DNA of 64,000 nucleotides from CADEDH01 sp039029735 (GTDB lineage: Bacteria; Actinomycetota; Acidimicrobiia; Acidimicrobiales; SZUA-35), in contig JBCCFL010000011.1 in assembly GCA_039029735.1 (NCBI GenBank), positions 1 to 64,000 of the forward strand. Direction: 5' to 3'. Shown piece by piece: positions 15,885 to 25,080 of this stretch. Both the position numbers and the translations under genes were made by a program. The notes beneath the pieces are model-generated. The model searched no databases. It was not told the DNA's origin and was given only the letters and a program-made list of their open reading frames with translations. Position 1 is the first letter of the stretch, and each line of letters opens with the position of its first letter.

Positions 15885-17507
15885 ATGAACCGGCCCGGCC
15901 CTGCCTCGGCCCCTGAGCCAGCACCCCGGTCGGCGGACCGGTGCGACGATCAGTCGCTGGCCGGGATCCGTGGCGCGTTGATGGTGTGTGGCACCACATC
16001 GAACGCCGGGAAGTCCACGCTCGTGGCCGGGCTCTGCCGCGCGCTTCATCGTGGTGGTGTGCGGGTGGCGCCGTTCAAGGCGCAGAACATGGCGTTGAAC
16101 TCAGCCGTCACCAGCACGGGCCATGAGATCGGGCGGGCCCAGTACCTGCAAGCCCAGGCCGCTGGTGTCGAACCCGACGTGGCCATGAACCCCGTGCTGC
16201 TCAAACCAACGGGGGAGCGGAGCAGCCAGGTGGTTGTGATGGGTAAGCCGCTCGGGGTCATGTCGGCCGTCGAGTACCACGAGGCTAAGCCGGAGCTGTT
16301 CGACCTCGTGCTCGGCGCGCTCGCCGACCTCCGAGACCGATTCGACGTGGTGCTCGTCGAAGGCGCAGGGTCGCCGGCTGAGATCAACCTCCTCGCCAAC
16401 GACATCGTGAACCTGAGGCTGGCCGATGCCGCCGACATCCCGGCGATCGTGGTGGGCGACATCGATCCCGGTGGTGTGTTCGCGTCGTTGTTCGGCACCG
16501 TTGCGGTGCTCCCAGAGGATCTCCGATCGCGCGTGAAGGGGTTCGTGATCAACAAGCTGCGGGGAGATCCTGCGCTCCTGCTCGACGGCACCGAGCAGCT
16601 CGAAGCGCTCAGCGGCGTTCCCACGCTCGGTGTGGTCCCGATGCTCGAGAATCTCCGCCTCGACGCGGAAGACTCGCTGGCGCTCGAATCGCCAGTCGAG
16701 CCGAATCCGAACGCGTCGCTCGACGTGGCCGTGATCCAGCTGCCCCGGATCTCGAACTTCACCGACATCGACGCACTCGCACTGGAATCCGACCTCGCCG
16801 TACGGTTCGTTCGATCGGCCCGGGAGCTCGGTCGGCCCGATCTGGTGGTCATTCCCGGCTCGAAGGCCACCGTGGCCGATCTCGCCTGGCTCAGAGCCCG
16901 TGGGCTCGATCGGGCCATCACCGCGTTGGACCACACCACGACGGTCATCGGGATCTGTGCCGGCTACCAGATGCTCGGCCACCACATCGACGACGACGTC
17001 GAGAGTGGCGACGGACGATGCGCAGCGCTCGGCCTGCTCCCCGTGAACACCACCTTCGCCGCCGACAAGATGCTCGCCCGGCGCACGGGCACGGCGCTGG
17101 GCCGCCCGGTGTCTGGCTACCAGATCCACCACGGCCGGGTGGAGATGGATGCTGACGACGTCGGGGCCGGCGGCTCCGCCAGCGAGGTGTGGTTGCGGCT
17201 CGAAGACGGGACGCCCGACGGGATCTGCCAGGGCGCCGTGTTTGGCACCACGCTGCACGGGGTGTTCGACGAGGACGAGTTCCGGCACCAGTTCCTCGGT
17301 TCCGTCGCGGCCCGGAGAGGCGCCACCTTCTCCCCGAGCACTCGCACCCCCGCTCGCCACCGCGAGCTCGAACTCGACCGGCTCGCCGATCACCTGGCCG
17401 CGTCCATCGATCTTCCCGCCTTGACCCTCTTGATCCAGTCGGCCCCCGAGCCGGGTCGCCGTGGTGCCGGCGATCCACAGCGAAAGAAGAGCGACCTCGC
17501 ATGCTGA
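15885..17507 (+). CDS. cobQ: Cobyric acid synthase
   Basis: The 540-residue protein amidates four side chains (b, d, e, g) of adenosylcobyrinate diamide using glutamine and ATP. The N-terminal P-loop-like motif is 'VCGTTSNAGKSTLVAGLCRA' (34-53), followed by 'FKAQNMALNS' and 'MNPVLLKP', diagnostic of CobQ/CbiP. The glutaminase part shows Cys358 in 'IGICAGYQMLG' and a late His in 'VSGYQIHHGRVE'. Start ATG 15885 follows GGAGACAACCTGC; an earlier ATG at 15870 would lie too close to its ribosome site. It overlaps the next gene, cobN, by seven bases and is controlled by the cobalamin riboswitch upstream. Confidence 0.95.
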   Translation: MNRPGPASAPEPAPRSADRCDDQSLAGIRGALMVCGTTSNAGKSTLVAGLCRALHRGGVRVAPFKAQNMALNSAVTSTGHEIGRAQYLQAQAAGVEPDVAMNPVLLKPTGERSSQVVVMGKPLGVMSAVEYHEAKPELFDLVLGALADLRDRFDVVLVEGAGSPAEINLLANDIVNLRLADAADIPAIVVGDIDPGGVFASLFGTVAVLPEDLRSRVKGFVINKLRGDPALLLDGTEQLEALSGVPTLGVVPMLENLRLDAEDSLALESPVEPNPNASLDVAVIQLPRISNFTDIDALALESDLAVRFVRSARELGRPDLVVIPGSKATVADLAWLRARGLDRAITALDHTTTVIGICAGYQMLGHHIDDDVESGDGRCAALGLLPVNTTFAADKMLARRTGTALGRPVSGYQIHHGRVEMDADDVGAGGSASEVWLRLEDGTPDGICQGAVFGTTLHGVFDEDEFRHQFLGSVAARRGATFSPSTRTPARHRELELDRLADHLAASIDLPALTLLIQSAPEPGRRGAGDPQRKKSDLAC

Positions 17508-20500
17508 TGTTCTTGTCCAATGCCGACACCGAGCTGCTCGCGGCCCGGTCGATCGTCGACGATCTCCCCGCCGAGCTCGGCGGACTGCGCTGGGCCAATC
17601 CAGACCGGCTGAGCGCAGCTCCGGATCTGGCCGCCGTCGAGGCGATCGTCATTCGACTCCTGGGAGGGGCCCGAGCCTGGGACGGCCCGCTCCAGGCTCT
17701 CCTGGCCGACGCCCGGGAGCGAGGGGTGCCCGTCATTGCAGTCGGAGGCGAGGCCACTCCCGACGCCGACCTGGCGGCAATGTCGAGCGCGCCGGCCGGC
17801 GTGGTGGCTGAGGCGCACCGCTATCTGGTGGCCGGCGGCCCCGCCAACACGGCGCAACTGCTGCGGTTCGTGTCCGACACGATGCTGCTGACGGGCGTCG
17901 GGTTCGATCCGCCAACTGAGCTGCCTCGAACCGGCATCTGGGACCAGGCTGGGCTCGGTCACCCCGACCACGACCGCAATCCGGATCGCCCCCTCGTGGG
18001 CGTGGTCTTCTACCGGGCCCACCTGGTGGCCGGTAACACCACGTACGTGAGCGACCTGTGCGAGGCGATCGACGCCGCCGGTGCCGACGCCCTCGCGATC
18101 TACACCTACTCACTCCGTGTGGACGCCGACGGTGCCGTCCCTGCGCTGGAGCTCTGCGTCGAACACGACGTCGACGCGGTGATCACATCGATCTTCGCGG
18201 CAGGGGCCACGGCCGGCGAAGACGGCGACCAGTGGGCGGTGCCCATGCTGGCCGATCTCGACGTTCCGGTGATCCAGGCCCCGTCCAGCAGCCGCAGTGC
18301 TGCTGAGTGGCGCACCGACGACGCCGGCCTCTCCCCGGTCGATGTCGGGATGGGCGTCGCCATCCCCGAGTTCGACGGTCGCATCATCGGCCCGACGTTC
18401 GCGTTCAAGGAGATCATCGACGACGACGGCGACGTCGGAGCCGAGATCGTGGCCACTCGCACCGACCCCGAACGAACGGCACGCCTCGCGTCGCTGGCCG
18501 TGCGTCACGCACGCCTCCGCCGCATCCCGCCCGCCGAGAAGAAGGTGGTGCTCGTCCTCTCGGCCTACCCGACCAAGCGAAGCCGCATCGGCAACGCCGT
18601 TGGCCTCGACACCCCGGCGTCCGCCATCGAGACGCTCCACGCCTTGGCCGCCGCTGGCTATCGCGTTGATCGCATCCCGTCCGACGGCGATGCATTGATG
18701 GCCGAGCTGGCCGACACGCTCACCTACGACCTCCCAACCCTCACCGAGGAGCAGTTGGCGAGCGCGCCCGGCCGTCTCGACGCGGAGGTCTACACCCACT
18801 GGTTCAACGGCCTCGATCCCGAGGCCAGGGAGCAGGTGACGGAGTTGTGGGGCCCTGCGCCCGGCGAGGTCTACCACCACGACGGCACGCTCGTCTTCCC
18901 AGGCCTCGACCTCGGCGGCGTACTCGTCACCATTCAGCCACCCCGCGGGTTCGGAGCCGATCCGATCGGTACCTACCACGCACCGGACATGCCGCCACCC
19001 CACCACTATCTGGCGTTCTACCGGTGGCTCGGCGCCCCGCCCGAGCACGGGGGCTGGGGGGCCGACGCTGCGGTGCATCTCGGCAAGCACGGCACCCTCG
19101 AATGGCTCCCAGGTAAGGCACTGGCGTTGTCGGGCGGCTGTTTCCCCGATGCCGCGCTCGCCGATCTGCCGTTCGCCTACCCGTTCGTGGTGAACGACCC
19201 CGGAGAGGGCACGCAGGCCAAGCGCCGGACCCACGCCGTGGTCATCGACCATCTGCCACCGCCACTGACCCGGGCCGACACCTACGACGACGTCGCCCGT
19301 CTCGAGCAGTTGCTCGACAGCTACGCCCAGATGGAGGCAATGGATCCGGCGAAGCTGCCAGCCATCCGCACCCAGGTGTGGGAACTGCTCGTGGCCACCG
19401 AGATCCACCGTGACCTCGACCTCGGCGACGCCGCTCCCACCGATGACGACTTCGACGACATGGTGCTCCACGTCGACGGGTACCTCTGCGCCCTCAAAGA
19501 CGCACAGATCCGCGGGGGCCTGCATGTGCTGGGCCGGGGGCCTGAAGGCGAGCAGTTGGTCGACACGGCGTTGGCCGTCACCCGCCTCCCCCAGGCCTCG
19601 GTGCCGGCGCTGCGCGCCACGGTGGCGCACGAGATGGGTGTGGACCTCCAGGCCGGTGTACGGGGCGAGATCGATCAGGTCGAGGCGGCGTGCAGGGCCC
19701 GAGTGGAGGCTCTCGCCGCGTCTGGTTGGGACGCGACGACCACTGCGGATCCGACGCTGCGCTGGTTGGCCTCCCGGTTGATCCCGAATCTGGAGCAGAC
19801 CACCGACGAGGTCGACAACCTCCTCCGTATGCTCGCCGGTCGGTACGTGCCGGCCGGCCCGAGCGGCGCCCCCAGCCGTGGCGGAGCCCACGTGCTTCCC
19901 ACGGGTCGCAACTTCTACTCCGTCGACCCGAAGGCCATTCCCTCGTCGTTGGCGTGGGAGGTCGGTTCCGCACTGGCGGAGCGCCTGGTCGCGAAGCATA
20001 TCGAGGAGACGGGTGCCGCCCCGGCCACGGTCGGCCTCGTGCTCTGGGGCACCGCGGCGATGCGAACGACCGGCGACGATGCGGCTGAGGCATTGGCCCT
20101 GCTCGGCGTGCGCCCGACGTGGAGCGACGAGAGCGGCCGGGTCACCGGGCTCGAGGTGATCCCGTTGGAGGAGCTGGGCCGGCCCCGGGTGGATGTGACG
20201 TTGCGCATCTCAGGGTTCTTCCGCGATGCCTTCCCCCACGTGATCGCCCTGCTCGACGAAGCGGTGGAACTGGTGGCTGCGCTCGACGAACCAGCGGAGG
20301 TGAACCCGATCGCCGCCGCCGGCAACACCGACGCCCGCATCTACGGGCCTCCCCCTGGTGGCTATGGCTCTGGCATCCTCCCCGTCATCGAGTCGAAGAA
20401 CTGGCGCAGCGATGCCGACCTCGCCGAGGTGTACCTGGCGTGGTCGGGCTTCGCCTACGGTCGTGACCGATTCGGCACGGCCGAACCCGATGCCATGCGG

Positions 20501-21049
20501 CGCCGGTTCGCCGCAATCGACGTGGCGGTCAAGAACCAGGACAACCGCGAACACGACATCTTCGACTCCGACGACTACCTCCAGGACCACGGCGGGATGA
20601 TCGCTGCGGTGCGGGCGCTCACGGGCCGGGAGCCGAAGGCCTGGTTCGGCGACTCGGCCGATCCGGCCAATCCGAAGATCCGCACCTTGGCCGAGGAGGC
20701 CGCTCGGGTGGTGCGGAGCAGGGTGATCAACCCGAAGTGGATCGATGCGATGCAACAGCACGGCTACAAGGGTGCGTTCGAGCTGGCGGCGACCGTCGAC
20801 TACCTGTTTGGCTACGACGCCACCGCCAAGGTGGTTGAAGACTGGATGTACGAGCGGGTGACCGAGGCCTACGTGGCCGACGCTGGGATTCGGAAGTTCT
20901 TCGCCGAGTCGAATCCGTGGGCACTGCGATCGATTGCCGAACGGCTTCTCGAAGCCGATCAGCGCGGTATGTGGGCGGCTTCGGACGAGGCGCGAACAAC
21001 GCTGGAGCAGGCGATCCTGGAGGCTGAAGGGTGGGAGGAGTCACGATGA
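17501..21049 (+). CDS. cobN: Cobaltochelatase subunit CobN
   Basis: This 1182-residue protein is the large, substrate-binding subunit of ATP-dependent cobaltochelatase, related to magnesium chelatase H. It shows 'YPTKRSRIGNAVGLDTPASA' and 'HLGKHGTLEWLPGKALALSG' (from residue 526), both hallmarks of CobN, and the C-terminal 'WIDAMQQHGYKGAFELAATV'. It inserts Co2+ into hydrogenobyrinate a,c-diamide in the late-insertion pathway. Start ATG 17501 follows an AAGAAGAG region and overlaps cobQ; a longer in-frame extension is inside cobQ and is rejected. It is coupled by ATGA overlap to the motor subunit gene. Confidence 0.96.
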   Translation: MLMFLSNADTELLAARSIVDDLPAELGGLRWANPDRLSAAPDLAAVEAIVIRLLGGARAWDGPLQALLADARERGVPVIAVGGEATPDADLAAMSSAPAGVVAEAHRYLVAGGPANTAQLLRFVSDTMLLTGVGFDPPTELPRTGIWDQAGLGHPDHDRNPDRPLVGVVFYRAHLVAGNTTYVSDLCEAIDAAGADALAIYTYSLRVDADGAVPALELCVEHDVDAVITSIFAAGATAGEDGDQWAVPMLADLDVPVIQAPSSSRSAAEWRTDDAGLSPVDVGMGVAIPEFDGRIIGPTFAFKEIIDDDGDVGAEIVATRTDPERTARLASLAVRHARLRRIPPAEKKVVLVLSAYPTKRSRIGNAVGLDTPASAIETLHALAAAGYRVDRIPSDGDALMAELADTLTYDLPTLTEEQLASAPGRLDAEVYTHWFNGLDPEAREQVTELWGPAPGEVYHHDGTLVFPGLDLGGVLVTIQPPRGFGADPIGTYHAPDMPPPHHYLAFYRWLGAPPEHGGWGADAAVHLGKHGTLEWLPGKALALSGGCFPDAALADLPFAYPFVVNDPGEGTQAKRRTHAVVIDHLPPPLTRADTYDDVARLEQLLDSYAQMEAMDPAKLPAIRTQVWELLVATEIHRDLDLGDAAPTDDDFDDMVLHVDGYLCALKDAQIRGGLHVLGRGPEGEQLVDTALAVTRLPQASVPALRATVAHEMGVDLQAGVRGEIDQVEAACRARVEALAASGWDATTTADPTLRWLASRLIPNLEQTTDEVDNLLRMLAGRYVPAGPSGAPSRGGAHVLPTGRNFYSVDPKAIPSSLAWEVGSALAERLVAKHIEETGAAPATVGLVLWGTAAMRTTGDDAAEALALLGVRPTWSDESGRVTGLEVIPLEELGRPRVDVTLRISGFFRDAFPHVIALLDEAVELVAALDEPAEVNPIAAAGNTDARIYGPPPGGYGSGILPVIESKNWRSDADLAEVYLAWSGFAYGRDRFGTAEPDAMRRRFAAIDVAVKNQDNREHDIFDSDDYLQDHGGMIAAVRALTGREPKAWFGDSADPANPKIRTLAEEAARVVRSRVINPKWIDAMQQHGYKGAFELAATVDYLFGYDATAKVVEDWMYERVTEAYVADAGIRKFFAESNPWALRSIAERLLEADQRGMWAASDEARTTLEQAILEAEGWEESR

Positions 21050-22974
21050 GCGATCAGGGGTTCCCGTTCGCCGCCGTGGTCGGCCAGCACGAGGCGAAGC
21101 TCGCACTGCAGTTGCTCACGGTGGATCCGGGCATCGGCGGTGTGCTGTTGCGCGGCGACAAGGGCTCCGCCAAAACGACGTTGGCCCGCGGGCTCGCCGA
21201 TCTGCTGCCCGGCACGGCACCGTTCGTGGAGCTCCCACTTGGCGCCACCGAAGACCGGCTGATCGGCACGATCGACGTGGCCACGATGCTCACGAGCGGT
21301 GAATCGGCGTTCACTCCTGGCCTACTGGCGGCGGCTGACGGTGGCGTGCTCTACGTTGACGAGATCAACCTGCTCGCCGATCACCTCGTCGACACGCTGC
21401 TCGACGTGTCGGTGTCGGGCGTGAACCGCGTGGAGCGCGATGGGGTGTCGCACCGCCACGATGCACAGTTCGTGCTGATCGGTTCGATGAACCCCGAGGA
21501 GGGTGAACTCAGGCCGCAGCTCCTCGACCGCTTCGGGCTGTCGGTCCAGATCACCGCCAGCAGCGACCCGGTCGATCGAGCTGAAGCGGTGCGGCGTCGT
21601 CTCCACTTCGACGCCTTGGTCGCCGGTCACCCCACCGGCGAACTCCACGCAGTGAACGACGAGCTCGTGGCGGAGTCCGACCGCCTCCGTACGGTGCTGG
21701 CCGGGGCTCGGCCTGCAACTGTGCCTGACGAGCTGATCGAATCGGCGGCACGCCTTGCCCTCGCCGTCGGGGCCGAAGGGCTCCGGGCCGACATCGTGTT
21801 GTGCCGGGCCGCAGCAGCCCACGCCGGGTTGTGTGGGCGCACTGTCACCAACGAGGACGATCTCCGATCGGTGGCGCCACTGGTGCTCGCCCACCGCAGC
21901 CGACGGAACCCGTTCGATCCGCCCGTGCTGCCCCCGGAAGCGCTCACCGATGCGCTCGACGAGGCGTTGGCTGCGCCGCCGTCGCCGCCGTCAGATCTGG
22001 AGCCCGAGCCGAACGCCGATGCCGATCCTGCCGATCAGCCCGGTCACCCCGACGACGATGGAGGCTCGCCCGAGCCACGCCACAACGGCGATCAGGGTCA
22101 CGGCGACGGGGGCCCCAACGGCGACAGCCCGGGTGACAGCCACGGTGAGCCGATGGCGTTGGGCCGCGACCTCCGCCCGCCGTCGGCCGCAGTTGCGCCG
22201 CGGGCACTGTCGGGCGTGGCGGCGAGCGGGCAGCGAGCCGTCGCCGACGGCGGCCGGGGCCGGCTCGTTCGTGATGTGCCGTTCGACCCGGCAGCCAGTC
22301 GACCGATCGCGGTAGCAGCGACGGTTCGTCGGCTCGCCGACCGCCGTCGCCACGAACCACACGCCGACGTCGAGGTCGGCGATCTGCGCCAGGCGATCAG
22401 GCGGCAGCCCGCGGGCAGTCTGTTGATCCTCGTGGTCGACACCAGCGGTTCGATGGGCGCCGACGATCGGGCCCGGCTCGCGACCGGCACAGCACTCGGG
22501 TTGCTGGGCGACGCCTACGAGCGTCGAGATCACGTGGCGCTGGTGCGCTTCGGCGGCGACGGAGCCGACGTGGTGTTGTCGCCAACCGGTTCGGTCGAGG
22601 TCGCCCGGAACCGGTTGTCCACCCTCACCACCGGAGGAGCAACGCCAGTCGCAGCCGGCCTTCGTCGAGCGCTCGACGTTGCTCGCGCCCGCAAGGATCA
22701 GGGCCGCAGCCCATTCGTGGTCTTGATCTCAGATGGTCGGGCCACGGGCACGCCCAACGCGGTCGACGAGGCACTCGGCGTTGCGGCAGAGCTCGGCCGA
22801 GCCGGCGTCGGAGGGCTGGTGCTGGACTGCGAAACGGCGGTGCCCCGACTGGGGCTGGCCGCCCGCCTCGCCGAGGCGATGGGGGGTGGCTGCATTTCGG
22901 CCCACGATCTCGATCCCGAGGCCGCCGCCGTTGCAATCCGCACGATCAGTCAAGAGGTTCTCGATGCTCGTTGA
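21046..22974 (+). CDS. Fused ChlI-ChlD-type chelatase motor subunit (cobaltochelatase partner of CobN)
   Basis: The 642-residue protein starts at ATG 21046 (GGGAGGAGTCACG upstream). Residues 1-290 are an AAA+ module with Walker A 'GDKGSAKTT' (37-45), Walker B 'GVLYVDEINLL' (100-110) and 'GSMNPEEGELRPQLLDRFGL'. A Pro/Asp/Gly-rich acidic linker (about 310-375) leads to a von Willebrand factor A domain with MIDAS 'VVDTSGSMGADD' (463-474). It would hydrolyse ATP to drive CobN. Actinobacteria often use such a ChlID fusion in place of separate CobS and CobT. It overlaps cobN by four bases. Confidence 0.92.
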   Translation: MSDQGFPFAAVVGQHEAKLALQLLTVDPGIGGVLLRGDKGSAKTTLARGLADLLPGTAPFVELPLGATEDRLIGTIDVATMLTSGESAFTPGLLAAADGGVLYVDEINLLADHLVDTLLDVSVSGVNRVERDGVSHRHDAQFVLIGSMNPEEGELRPQLLDRFGLSVQITASSDPVDRAEAVRRRLHFDALVAGHPTGELHAVNDELVAESDRLRTVLAGARPATVPDELIESAARLALAVGAEGLRADIVLCRAAAAHAGLCGRTVTNEDDLRSVAPLVLAHRSRRNPFDPPVLPPEALTDALDEALAAPPSPPSDLEPEPNADADPADQPGHPDDDGGSPEPRHNGDQGHGDGGPNGDSPGDSHGEPMALGRDLRPPSAAVAPRALSGVAASGQRAVADGGRGRLVRDVPFDPAASRPIAVAATVRRLADRRRHEPHADVEVGDLRQAIRRQPAGSLLILVVDTSGSMGADDRARLATGTALGLLGDAYERRDHVALVRFGGDGADVVLSPTGSVEVARNRLSTLTTGGATPVAAGLRRALDVARARKDQGRSPFVVLISDGRATGTPNAVDEALGVAAELGRAGVGGLVLDCETAVPRLGLAARLAEAMGGGCISAHDLDPEAAAVAIRTISQEVLDAR

Positions 22975-23935
22975 GCGCACCGTCTCGATCCCAGTTCGCT
23001 CGGCGGCCACCCCGCCGCAGCGCCCACCTCGCGGGCCGGCGTCGGCCTCGGAGGGCCTCCTGCTCGTCGGGCACGGCTCGCGGTGCATGATCAGCGCCGA
23101 CCAGATGCACGTGATCGGTGACCAGGTGCAGGCGGCGTTGCCCGACGTCATCGTGGAAGTCGGGTTCCTGGAGATGACCGATCCGCCCGCAGGGCAGGTG
23201 TTCGACGCGATGGTGGCGCGGGGCTGTCGACGGATCGTGGTGTTGCCGCTCATGCTGCTCGGCGCGAGCCACGCGAAGAGCGATGTGCCTGCAATCGTGG
23301 TGGAGGCCCGGCTCCGTCATCCCGGAGTGGAGGTGGCCTTCGGGTCGCCGCTCGGCGTCGTGCCCGAGATGATCGAGATCGCGGCCGACAACCTGGCCTC
23401 CGTCGATGGTGGCGGGCTTCCGCTCATCGTGGTGGCTCGCGGCACGTCGGACCCTGATGCCAATGCCGACGCCTCGAAGGCCGGCCGGATGTTGGCCGAG
23501 TGGGTCGACAGTCAGTTTCTCCAGATGGGCTTCACCGGTATGACCTGGCCTCTCACCCCCGACGCGCTCGACATGGTTGGTCGTCTCGGTCACCGGCGGG
23601 TTGCCTTGTTCTTCTGGTTCCTCTGCAACGGCAAGCTCATCGAACGGGCTCGGGAACAGATTGCGGAGTTCGAAGCGCAGACCGGCGTGGAGGTGGTCGA
23701 CGCCGGCTACTTCGGCCCCGACCCGAGGCTCACGAGCGTGATCGAGCGGCGATACCGGGAAGCGATGCAGGGCGTACCGGCCGTCAACTGCGACACGTGC
23801 GCCTATCGCGCGCCGTTCCCTGGGATGGAGGAGAAGGCCGGTCAGCCGATCGGCGTTGGCCACTCGCACCTGGCGGCAGAGCATCGGCACGGCCATCACC
23901 ATCACGACGGTCACGACCATCACCACCGCGGCTGA
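22964..23935 (+). CDS. cbiX: CbiX-type sirohydrochlorin cobaltochelatase with His-rich C-terminus
   Basis: The 323-residue protein begins at ATG 22964 after AGAGG, overlapping the motor subunit gene. Two chelatase halves are visible. The first has 'GLLLVGHGSR' (His37) and 'LMLLGASHAKSDVPAIVVEA' (His103), the usual metal and substrate His pair; the second starts at 'LPLIVVARGTSDPDANADA' (153-171). 'NCDTCAYRAPFPG' (275-287) is typical of long CbiX. The tail from residue 300 is very His-rich ('GHHHHDGHDHHHRG'), probably binding or storing Co2+ or Ni2+. CbiX inserts cobalt into sirohydrochlorin in the early-insertion pathway, so its co-occurrence with CobN is notable. Confidence 0.9.
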   Translation: MLVERTVSIPVRSAATPPQRPPRGPASASEGLLLVGHGSRCMISADQMHVIGDQVQAALPDVIVEVGFLEMTDPPAGQVFDAMVARGCRRIVVLPLMLLGASHAKSDVPAIVVEARLRHPGVEVAFGSPLGVVPEMIEIAADNLASVDGGGLPLIVVARGTSDPDANADASKAGRMLAEWVDSQFLQMGFTGMTWPLTPDALDMVGRLGHRRVALFFWFLCNGKLIERAREQIAEFEAQTGVEVVDAGYFGPDPRLTSVIERRYREAMQGVPAVNCDTCAYRAPFPGMEEKAGQPIGVGHSHLAAEHRHGHHHHDGHDHHHRG

Positions 23936-23966
23936 TCACCACCACGGCTGGTCACCATCACGGCTG
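23919..23966. repeat. Three 16-bp tandem repeats across the cbiX stop codon
   Basis: Three copies of about 16 bases lie head to tail: 23919-23934 (ATCACCACCGCGGCTG), 23935-23950 (ATCACCACCACGGCTG) and 23951-23966 (GTCACCATCACGGCTG). The cbiX TGA stop is at the first junction. Because the period is not a multiple of three, each copy is read in a different frame. This looks like slippage of the His-codon-rich tail of cbiX into the downstream gap. Confidence 0.75.
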
Positions 23967-24062
23967 ATCGGTGCCCTGGAACTGGGCCGACATCCATTGG
24001 TGGGAACGAGTCTCATTCCCATATGCTTTGTCTGTGTATGGCTGGATGAGGGATCTGCTCCG

Positions 24063-24998
24063 ATGAGGGTCGCATTCGTCGGCAAGGGAGGGAGCGGCAA
24101 GACCACATTGGCCGCCGCCTTCGCTGAATACGAGGCGATGCAGGGCAGACGAGTGCTCGCATTGGATGCGGACATCAATCAGCACCTGGCCGGTGCGCTC
24201 GGGTTCGAGGGCACGCTCCGAAGCCTCGGCCTCGAGATGGACCTCGTGAAGGCGCACCTTCGAGGAACGAACGCCCGGTTCACGGCCGAGGAGATGCGCA
24301 AGACGACTCCCCCAGGGGGTGGCTCCACCTTCGTCACCCTCGCTGACGATGACTGGTTCATCGACACCTACACCCAACCCACGCGGGCGGTTCGGGTTGC
24401 CGGCGCAGGCGAGATCCCGGAGGGCAACGTCGGCGTGCGGTGCTATCACGGGCTCAACGGCGTGGTGGAGCTCGTGCTTGGTCACATGCTCGACACCCCC
24501 GATGAAACCGTTGTGGTCGACATGACCGCCGGCGCCGACGCATTCTCGTCGTCGCTGTTCGCCAAGGTCGATGCGATGGTTCTGGTGGTAGAGCCCACGC
24601 TGAAGTCCCTCAGCGTTCGCGATCAGTTCGCGGAGCATGTCGAGCAACACGATCTCCGTCTGTTGGTCGTGGCCAACAAGGTGCAAGACGACGATGACCG
24701 GGCCTTCATCGAAGATCGCGTTGGGGAACTCGCCGCTGTGGTCGGCCAGTCGCCGGTCGTGAGGCGTCGCGAGCGCGGCGACACCGATGTGGGCCTCGAA
24801 GACGACGAGGACCTCCTCGTGGAGTTGGGCAAGCTCGCCGCGGCCACAGCGAAGATCCCGCGCGACTGGGCACTGCTGGAACGGCGCAGTCATGCGTTGC
24901 ACTCCAAGAATGCAGACGACTGGATGGGCGCGGGCGCGATCCGCCAGATCGACACCGATTTCTCCCTGAAGGAGTATGCGACCGCGCGTGGCTACTAG
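24063..24998 (+). CDS. CooC-like nucleotide-binding maturation ATPase
   Basis: The 311-residue protein starts at ATG 24063 and opens with 'MRVAFVGKGGSGKTTLAAAF', a deviant Walker A (7-15) typical of the MinD/CooC/ArsA class, followed by 'RVLALDADINQHLAGALG'. A later 'VVDMTAGADAFSSSLFAKVD' and 'MVLVVEPTLKSLSVRDQF' match CooC-like Ni insertion ATPases, and 'LLVVANKVQDDDD' supplies the base-recognition segment. The family loads metals or folds metalloenzymes, or partitions cargo. Just downstream of cbiX it may help metal handling for B12, or belong to a separate unit with the next gene. No CODH genes are present. Confidence 0.8.
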   Translation: MRVAFVGKGGSGKTTLAAAFAEYEAMQGRRVLALDADINQHLAGALGFEGTLRSLGLEMDLVKAHLRGTNARFTAEEMRKTTPPGGGSTFVTLADDDWFIDTYTQPTRAVRVAGAGEIPEGNVGVRCYHGLNGVVELVLGHMLDTPDETVVVDMTAGADAFSSSLFAKVDAMVLVVEPTLKSLSVRDQFAEHVEQHDLRLLVVANKVQDDDDRAFIEDRVGELAAVVGQSPVVRRRERGDTDVGLEDDEDLLVELGKLAAATAKIPRDWALLERRSHALHSKNADDWMGAGAIRQIDTDFSLKEYATARGY

Positions 24999-25080
24999 CC
25001 GTGGGCCGGCTGTTCGACGTCACGCCAGATGCTGTGAGGCTGGCGCCCCTGCCAGCACCGCCGACCAAGGAGCAGCCCAC

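Noticed and set aside
16101..17393. 430-codon minus-strand open frame opposite cobQ
   Set aside because: Shadow of the high-GC third positions of cobQ; no family resemblance.
18110..19999. Long 629-codon open frame on the minus strand opposite cobN
   Set aside because: It is a frame shadow of cobN: composition is Arg/His/Gly/Val heavy, it has no recognisable domain, and the plus-strand CobN motifs are unambiguous.
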